Assembly: GCF_017873815.1 (NCBI RefSeq)
Contig: NZ_JAGGKQ010000008.1
Coordinates: forward strand, 1-64,000
Length of the DNA stretch: 64,000 nt
Source of the DNA: Halorubrum alkaliphilum
GTDB taxonomy: Archaea > Halobacteriota > Halobacteria > Halobacteriales > Haloferacaceae
Direction: 5' to 3'
In this document: positions 58,505-64,000 of the stretch, one piece after another
Numbering within the stretch: position 1 is the stretch's first letter
How the letters are laid out: the number at the start of each line of letters is the position of its first letter
Notes under the pieces: generated by a model
The model's database searches: none
Told to the model about the DNA's origin: nothing
What the model saw: only the letters and a program-made list of their open reading frames with translations
Position numbers and translations under genes: made by a program

Positions 58505-58512
58505 TTTTTTAT
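58505..58512 (+). promoter_or_regulatory. TATA-like box of the MFS transporter gene
   Basis: TTTTTTAT centred at 58508 lies 26 bp before ATG 58535. The in-frame ATG at 58511 is inside the box, so 58535 is the likely start of a leaderless mRNA. Confidence 0.6.
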
Positions 58513-58534
58513 GGCCGGGGTCTCGGATGGATCG

Positions 58535-59779
58535 ATGACATCGGGCGACCGTGAGGACCGACGGCGGCTGGGAGCCGTGGTGCTCGCGGTGCTGATCTCA
58601 CAGGTTCTGCTGTATCCCGGCGTCCCGACCCTCGTGACGGCGCTCGGCGCGCCCTCCGGGATCGACGCCGGCACTGCGTTCCTCGTGGCGGAGTTCGCCG
58701 CGTTCGTCGCGTTCGCGGTCGTGTGGGGGGCCGCAAGCGACGCGCTCGGTCGCCGGGTCCCGTTGGTGGTCGTCGGCGCGTTCGGCGGCGCGCTCTCGTA
58801 CGTCGCGCTCGCCGCGGTCCCCCGACTCGGGCTCGGGTTCGAGGCCGCGCTCGCGATTCGGGTCGGCGGCGGCGCGCTCACCATCGGCGCGTTCTCGCTC
58901 GCGATCACGATGCTGATGGACCTCCGCGGCGGCAACGGCCGGAACATGGGAACCGCCGGGCTGGCGATCGGTCTCGGCGCGGCTGTCGGCTCCGTAATCG
59001 GCGGCGTCCTCGCCGATCTTGACGTCTTCTATCCCGTCTACGCCGGGGCGGCGGTGCTCGCGCTCTCGGGCGTCCTCGCCGCGACCGTCGACGATCGGAC
59101 GGGAGTCGACGATGGGGACCTCCACGGGGACGTTGATCGCGCACCCGATATCGGGTTCCGGGACGTGCTCGCGCGAGCACGCGAGACGCCCGCACTGCTC
59201 GTTCCGTTCGCGTTCGGTTTCGTCGACCGACTCACGGCCGGGTTCTTCGCGCTCGTTGGCGTCTACTACTTCCAGGATCCGGAGACGTTCGGCCTCTCGG
59301 CGGCCGGCGCGGGGGCGACCCTCGCGCTGTTTTTCGTCCCGTTCGCGCTCCTTCAGGCACCGCTCGGAACGCTGTCGGACCGGATCGGCCGGTTCTACCC
59401 GGTCGTGATCGGATCGCTCGCGTACGGGATCGTAACGATCGGCGTCGGCGTCGCACCGATATATCCGATCGCCGCGGGCCTGATGGTGCTCGTCGGGGTC
59501 TGTGGCGCGCTGATGGCCCCGGCGACGATGGCGCTCGTCACGGACCTGGTCGACCCCGAGGCACGCGGCGCGGCGATGGGGCTGTTCAACGTGTTCGGCT
59601 CGCTCGGCTTCCTGACCGGGTTTCTCGTCGGCGGCGCGACGACGGACGCGTTCGGCTACACGACCGCGTTTCTCGCGGTCGGCGGACTCGAACTCGCCAT
59701 TGCGCTGACGTTGCTGCCGGCGGTCCGTGCGGTCGCGCCGCGGTTGGACGGGAGCGTGCGGACGGCGACGGGCGAGTGA
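58535..59779 (+). CDS. MFS transporter
   Basis: A 414-residue major-facilitator protein with 12 predicted helices. The loop 2-3 motif is WGAASDALGRRVPLVVVGA and the second-half copy is GTLSDRIGRFYPVVIG. A hydrophilic acidic loop separates the two halves. The substrate is unknown; the pattern resembles drug or sugar exporters. Single gene. Confidence 0.9.
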   Translation: MTSGDREDRRRLGAVVLAVLISQVLLYPGVPTLVTALGAPSGIDAGTAFLVAEFAAFVAFAVVWGAASDALGRRVPLVVVGAFGGALSYVALAAVPRLGLGFEAALAIRVGGGALTIGAFSLAITMLMDLRGGNGRNMGTAGLAIGLGAAVGSVIGGVLADLDVFYPVYAGAAVLALSGVLAATVDDRTGVDDGDLHGDVDRAPDIGFRDVLARARETPALLVPFAFGFVDRLTAGFFALVGVYYFQDPETFGLSAAGAGATLALFFVPFALLQAPLGTLSDRIGRFYPVVIGSLAYGIVTIGVGVAPIYPIAAGLMVLVGVCGALMAPATMALVTDLVDPEARGAAMGLFNVFGSLGFLTGFLVGGATTDAFGYTTAFLAVGGLELAIALTLLPAVRAVAPRLDGSVRTATGE

Positions 59780-59877
59780 GTGGCCTTCCGGGAGCGAGAC
59801 GGCGACTGAGCGGTCCGCCACGGGCGACGCGGAGTCGATTCTTTTTACCGGTGGCGCGCCCTCCGTTCGAACGACCA

Positions 59878-60651
59878 ATGGATCTACTGGTCGTCGGCGC
59901 TGGCGAGATCGGCCGCTGGGTGGCTGACACCCTGACAGCCGACGGCTCCCCGGTCGACGCGACCGTGACGTTCACCGACAGGGACCTCGCGGTCGCCGAG
60001 GACGCCGCGGCCGCGCGAGACGCCGCGGTCGTCCCCGCGGACGGCGACACGACTCACGACGCGGTCTGTCTCGCGGTTCCGATGTCGGTCGTTCCCGAGG
60101 CGGTCGCGGCGTACGCTCCCCGAGCCAGCCGAGCGATCTTCGACGTCTCCGGCGAGATGACCGACGCAGTCGCGGCGATGCGCGAGCACGCTGGCGAGCT
60201 CGAACGCGCCAGCTACCACCCGCTGTTCGCCCCGCCGCGGGTACCCGGTAACGTCGCCGTCGCGGTCGACGAACCCGGCGAGACCGTGGAAGCGGTGTCG
60301 GCGGCGATCGAGGCCGGCGGCAACGAGGTGTTCGAGACGACGCCGACGGAACACGACGAAGCGATGGAGACGGTTCAGGCGGGAGCCCACGCGGCGGTTC
60401 TGGCGTGGCGGCTCGCCGGCGAGGACGTTCGCGAGGAGTTTCATACGCCCGTGTCGGCCGCGCTGGAGGGGGTTGCCGACACCGTGACCGAAGGGGCACC
60501 CGGCGTGTACGCCGAGATCCAGCACGCCTTCGACGGCGCGGACGACGTAGCCGACGCCGCGAGAGCGATCTCCGACGCCGACGCGGAGGGGTTTGCGGAC
60601 CTCTACGAGGCGGCACGCGGCGACCGGGACCCCCGCGAGCGACACGACTGA
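59878..60651 (+). CDS. tyrA: Prephenate dehydrogenase
   Basis: A 257-residue enzyme of the TyrA/NADP-oxidoreductase fold: MDLLVVGAGEIGRWVADTL (dinucleotide motif), AVCLAVPMSVVPEAVAAYA, IFDVSGEMTDAVAAM and SYHPLFAPP with the conserved His-Pro-Leu-Phe of prephenate binding. It makes 4-hydroxyphenylpyruvate for tyrosine. The short length fits haloarchaeal TyrA. A TTTTTACC element 29-37 bp upstream. Confidence 0.9.
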   Translation: MDLLVVGAGEIGRWVADTLTADGSPVDATVTFTDRDLAVAEDAAAARDAAVVPADGDTTHDAVCLAVPMSVVPEAVAAYAPRASRAIFDVSGEMTDAVAAMREHAGELERASYHPLFAPPRVPGNVAVAVDEPGETVEAVSAAIEAGGNEVFETTPTEHDEAMETVQAGAHAAVLAWRLAGEDVREEFHTPVSAALEGVADTVTEGAPGVYAEIQHAFDGADDVADAARAISDADAEGFADLYEAARGDRDPRERHD

Positions 60652-60693
60652 CGACCTCCCCGCAACCACCTCCGAAGACGAGCGACACACACC

Positions 60694-62205
60694 ATGATCG
60701 ACAGAACGGCGGTCCGAAACACCGCCAACTACCTGCGAAACGTTCGCCCCATCGACCCCGAGGAGATATCCGAGTACATCGAGGGGGTGCCACATCCCGG
60801 CGTCGTCCGTGAGACGCTCCGCGAGGAGGCGTTCGACCTCCGGCTCCGCGAGCGCGAGGACGGAACCTTCGTTCCCGTCGACGACGGGCCGGTGGCGACT
60901 CCCGGCTGGAGCCCGACCGAGTTCCCCGAGTCGTACGCGTTCGTGGTCGAGGACCTGCTCCTCGAGGAGTTCGGCGCGGACTGGCACGCCGGGGAGTCCG
61001 GCGACCGGCTGCGGGCGACGCTCCGCGATCTCAAGACCGACTATCTCTACGGCAACGATGTCGACTACGACCGGATCGCCGCGCTCGCGTACGCAACATA
61101 CCACCTCCCCGACTACTACGCGACGATCGGCTACGTCCTCGACGACCTGGTCGAGAACGGCCTGCTCGACCGAACGCCCCGCGTCCTTGATGTCGGCGCT
61201 GGCGTCGGCGGTCCCGCCCTCGGGCTCCACGACTACCTCCCCGAGGACGCGGTCGTCGAGTACCACGCGGTCGAGCCGAGCGCGGCCGCCGACGTGCTCG
61301 ACCGCCTGCTCGCCGAGACAGGCCGGAACTTCCGTACGACGGTGCACCGGACGACCGCGGAGTCGCTGTTCGGGATACCGGGCGTCGGCGCGACCGCCGA
61401 AACCGACGCGACCGCTGAAACCGACGCGGGCGGCACGGCGATGCGAGCCGCGGATCGAGGTGCCCCGGTCCTCGACGAGCCGTTCGATCTCGTCGTCTTC
61501 GGCAACGTCCTCTCCGAGCTCGACGACCCCGTCGCGGTGGTCGAGGCCGGAATCGACGCGCTGGCCGACGACGGAAGCGTCGTCGCGCTCGCACCGGCCG
61601 ACCGCGAGACGGCCATCGGGCTCCGCCAAGTCGAGCGCGCGGTCGCCCCGCCCGGAAGCGGGGCGGACGTCTACTCGCCCGAGCTCCGACTATGGCCCGA
61701 TGTCGCGCCGACCGATCGCGGCTGGTCGTTCGACGTCCGCGAGGACCTCAACGTACCACCGTTCCAGCGCCGGCTCGACGAGGCGGCAAGCAGGGGGACC
61801 GACGACGAACCGGGAGAGTTCCACAACGTCGACGTCCAGTTCGCCTACTCGATCCTCCGGACGGACGGGGAGCGCCGGGTCGACATCCGGGCGAGCGAGG
61901 ACCGCTGTGCTCGGATGGCCGACTCTGAGTCGCACGTCACCGACCGTGTGAACCTGCTCGCAGTGAAACTGGGTCACGACCTTAGCGAGGGGGACAACGC
62001 GGTGTACCGCGTTGGCGACGGCTCACAGTCGATCGACCACTACCTCGTGAACACCCGCGAGACGACGCTCAACCGCGATCTCCGCGAGGCCGGATACGGC
62101 GCGGTCCTGTTCGTCGAGAACGGACTCGTCCTCTGGAACGAGGACGAGGGCGCGTACAACGTCGTGGTCGACGACGAGACGGTCGTCGACCTCGTGGCTC
62201 CCTAA
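60694..62205 (+). CDS. Rsm22-like SAM-dependent methyltransferase
   Basis: A 503-residue protein. The N-terminal half is helical (VRNTANYLRNVRPIDPEEI); the SAM domain starts near 165 with RVLDVGAGVGGPALGLHDYL and a later FDLVVFGNVLSELDDPVAVVEAG. Rsm22 proteins are ribosome-assembly factors of mitochondria and some archaea or bacteria; a low-complexity insertion lies at 233-250. The target is not proved. It follows tyrA by 42 bp and may be co-transcribed. Confidence 0.83.
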   Translation: MIDRTAVRNTANYLRNVRPIDPEEISEYIEGVPHPGVVRETLREEAFDLRLREREDGTFVPVDDGPVATPGWSPTEFPESYAFVVEDLLLEEFGADWHAGESGDRLRATLRDLKTDYLYGNDVDYDRIAALAYATYHLPDYYATIGYVLDDLVENGLLDRTPRVLDVGAGVGGPALGLHDYLPEDAVVEYHAVEPSAAADVLDRLLAETGRNFRTTVHRTTAESLFGIPGVGATAETDATAETDAGGTAMRAADRGAPVLDEPFDLVVFGNVLSELDDPVAVVEAGIDALADDGSVVALAPADRETAIGLRQVERAVAPPGSGADVYSPELRLWPDVAPTDRGWSFDVREDLNVPPFQRRLDEAASRGTDDEPGEFHNVDVQFAYSILRTDGERRVDIRASEDRCARMADSESHVTDRVNLLAVKLGHDLSEGDNAVYRVGDGSQSIDHYLVNTRETTLNRDLREAGYGAVLFVENGLVLWNEDEGAYNVVVDDETVVDLVAP

Positions 62206-62216
62206 CTGTACTCCTC

Positions 62217-63143
62217 TCACGAGACCGACCGGAGGTCGACCCGCCGAGCAATGACGATCCCGACGAGTGCGAGCGGGACTCCGACCGTGAGGAGGTACGG
62301 TGCGGCGTACGCGGCACCGACAACCGCGGCTCGCAGCGCGGTCCCGACGCCGCTTACGGATTCGAGAAAGGCCGACGAGACGCCGGTTTCGTACCACGCT
62401 TCGGGCTCTGTTTCCGGCGGCTCCTCGGAGAGCTCGACGTGGATCGTTGCCAGCGCGACACGCTCTTCGAGCGAGTCGAGTTGCGTGTCCAGTCGCTCGA
62501 CTTCCGACTGGACGTCGGCGAGTTCGGACTGGACCGCGAGCACGTCCTCCGTGGTGTTCGCCTCCTCGTAGAGGGTACGAAGCCGGTCGCGCTCCGCTTC
62601 GCGGTTCTCGAGTCTCGCCTCCAAGTCGGCGAGCTGCTCGCCGACGTCCTCGCTTTCGGTCGCGGAACGCTCCACCTCACCGAGCGCTTCGAGGTCGGCC
62701 ATCGCGGCGTCGAACTCGTCGCTCGGAACCCGCAAGACGAGCTCGCCGGAGACGTACTCCCGTTCGTTGCGCTCGCGCGTCTCGCGTGCGCCCTCGCTCA
62801 CGAACCCGTCGTACGACTCGACGATCTCGCGAGCCTCCTCGTCGGCGTCGGCGAACTCCTCGACTGTCACGCGAAGCTCGCCGGTTCGTATCAGCTGTCG
62901 CTCGGCCGCGAGCGCAGCCCGCTCGCCCTCGTCCGCACCCGCCGCCGTGAAGCTCGCTTCGAGGTTCGACTCGTCGCCGACTCCCGAGTCGAGTTCGTCG
63001 TCGGCCGCGACATCGTCTTCGATACCCCCGGTCGTCTCGACGTCTCCCGGTGCGCCATCGTCGCCGTCGCCGAGGCCGGCACAGCCTGCGAGGGCGACCA
63101 TCGACGCCAGCGCAACGACGATGAGTAGTCGTTTGGTGTCCAT
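62217..63143 (-). CDS. DUF4349 lipoprotein
   Basis: A 308-residue protein with lipobox VALAGC (Cys21), an acidic linker, the DUF4349 domain (about 85-245: RQLIRTGELRVTVEEF, YVSGELVLRVPSDEF, SATESEDVGEQLADLEARLENREAE as a coiled coil split in segments) and a membrane helix at about 272-298. Function unknown; probably cell-envelope. Convergent with the Rsm22-like gene. Confidence 0.87.
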   Translation of the reverse strand: MDTKRLLIVVALASMVALAGCAGLGDGDDGAPGDVETTGGIEDDVAADDELDSGVGDESNLEASFTAAGADEGERAALAAERQLIRTGELRVTVEEFADADEEAREIVESYDGFVSEGARETRERNEREYVSGELVLRVPSDEFDAAMADLEALGEVERSATESEDVGEQLADLEARLENREAERDRLRTLYEEANTTEDVLAVQSELADVQSEVERLDTQLDSLEERVALATIHVELSEEPPETEPEAWYETGVSSAFLESVSGVGTALRAAVVGAAYAAPYLLTVGVPLALVGIVIARRVDLRSVS

Positions 63144-63229
63144 ACGCGGCGGAAACGGCCCGGTAGCACGTAAACGGACCTAAGGAACAAACGGTCGTTT
63201 GTCCCTCGACTCGGGACGCTTCGATCGGT

Positions 63230-64000
63230 TCACTTCCCGTCGTCTCGTCCCGTCTCGTCCGTGCCGGCCCCGTCGGTCCGCGTTTCGGTTTCGAGTTCGT
63301 CGAGGATCGGCCGGTACTTGAGCTGTATCTCGTCCCACTCCCGGTCGGGGTCCGAGTCGGCGACGATCCCCACGCCCGCGAACAGGGTTGCCCGCCGCCT
63401 GCTCGCGACCGCCGAGCGGATCGCGACCGCGAACGCGCCGTTGCCGGCGGCGTCGATCCAGCCGACGGGCGCCGCGTACCAGCCGCGGTCGAACGGCTCC
63501 GTCTCGTGGATCGTTTCGAGCGCGCGCTCGGGCGGGAGTCCACCGACCGCCGGCGTCGGATGGAGCGCCTCGACCAGTTCGAGGACGTGTCTGTCCGCGT
63601 TCAGCTCCGCGGTGATCGGCGTATGGAGGTGTTGGACGGTGGCGAGCCGCCGGACGCGCCGTGCTCCTGCCGACACCGACGCCGCGTACGGCTCCAACTG
63701 CTCGCGAACCGTCTCGGCGACGAGCTCGTGTTCGTGGACGTTCTTCTCGTCGTCGAGCAGCTCCTCGGCGAGCCACTCGTCCTCCGCGGGCGTCTCGCCG
63801 CGTCCGGTCGTCCCCGCGAGCGCGTCCGTTTCGACGGTCCGCCCGCGCAACGAGACCAGCCGTTCCGGAGTCGCGCCGAAGAAGACGCTCGACCCGTCGT
63901 CGGGCTCGAAACAGTAGCGGTGACAGTCGGGGTACTTCGCCGCCAGCCGCTCTATCGTGGCCGCACGCGGGAAGTCGGCTTCGAGGTCGGCCTCCAGCGC
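63230..64000 (-). CDS. menF: Isochorismate synthase, partial (N-terminus beyond the window)
   Basis: The visible 256 residues are the C-terminal part of a chorismate-binding enzyme: FFGATPERLVSLRGRTVETDALAGT in segments, HELVAETVREQLEPY, HLHTPITAELN, LHPTPAVGGLPPERAL and GWYAAPVGWIDAAGNGAFAVAIRSA. Together these are the isochorismate synthase (MenF/EntC) pattern. It starts menaquinone synthesis. The gene enters the window at 64000 on the minus strand and is complete at its 3' end. Menaquinone genes menA and menC lie 30 kb away in this window. Confidence 0.92.
   Translation of the reverse strand, partial: ALEADLEADFPRAATIERLAAKYPDCHRYCFEPDDGSSVFFGATPERLVSLRGRTVETDALAGTTGRGETPAEDEWLAEELLDDEKNVHEHELVAETVREQLEPYAASVSAGARRVRRLATVQHLHTPITAELNADRHVLELVEALHPTPAVGGLPPERALETIHETEPFDRGWYAAPVGWIDAAGNGAFAVAIRSAVASRRRATLFAGVGIVADSDPDREWDEIQLKYRPILDELETETRTDGAGTDETGRDDGK

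Noticed and set aside
59884-61629. 581-residue open frame, minus strand, opposite tyrA and the Rsm22-like gene
   Set aside because: Antisense shadow; both plus-strand genes have clear family motifs.

Overview
The window is chromosomal DNA of a halophilic archaeon (class Halobacteria). GC content is high, the proteins are very acidic, and promoters are archaeal: many TTTATA-like boxes lie 26-30 bp before a start codon, so many transcripts look leaderless. The information-processing genes are archaeal (aIF2-alpha, S27e, L44e, Nop10, RNase P subunits, alpha proteasome). The secreted proteins carry twin-arginine lipoprotein signals. Intergenic repeats built from TTTATAA and CCCCAG motifs resemble what I remember from Halorubrum-type genomes; the genus is a guess.

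Layout. 0.2-2.6 kb (minus): translation and ribosome biogenesis operon rpl44e-rps27e-aIF2-alpha-nop10-PAC2. 2.7-9.5 kb: M42 peptidase, MTH865 protein, J-domain protein coupled to a phosphoesterase, zinc alcohol dehydrogenase, RNase H-like exonuclease, bactofilin-like protein and two small conserved proteins. 9.5-10.4 kb: a gene-free block with a paired repeat and 14 consecutive short hairpins. 10.4-14.4 kb: rnp3, methyltransferase, rnp2, psmA, then coaBC. 14.5-23.6 kb: nine overlapping genes for an Mrp-type Na+/H+ antiporter. 23.7-31.9 kb: lipoprotein beta-propeller, cohesin-like surface protein, DUF790/Bax1-like nuclease, Dna2-like helicase-nuclease and small membrane proteins. 31.9-33.9 kb: menC and menA; a partial menF lies at the right edge. 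35.0-37.6 kb: SsuABC/TauABC-like ABC importer.

38.1-46.4 kb is the branched-chain amino acid block: leuA as its own unit, then ilvB-ilvN-ilvC-leuC-leuD-leuB. leuA has a frameshift after about 13 codons. The ilvB operon has a long 5' region with an inverted repeat next to the TATA box, a leaderless 24-residue reading frame ending in Ile/Val codons, and two mutually exclusive hairpins at its stop codon. This looks like a translated-leader (attenuation-type) control element and is the most interesting item in the window.

46.5-64 kb: DUF555 protein, XRE-CBS regulator with a palindromic operator candidate, histidine kinase with a degenerate receiver, purM, a site-2-protease/TraB pair divergent from a membrane-anchored HTH regulator, bifunctional nuclease, thioesterase, DUF123/DCC pair, rnp4, Trm112-like protein, small conserved proteins, DsbA-like lipoprotein, MFS transporter, tyrA, Rsm22-like methyltransferase, DUF4349 lipoprotein and partial menF. 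I found no tRNA or rRNA gene, CRISPR array, provirus or intact insertion sequence. Functions are assigned by recognising protein families from sequence; no database search was possible.
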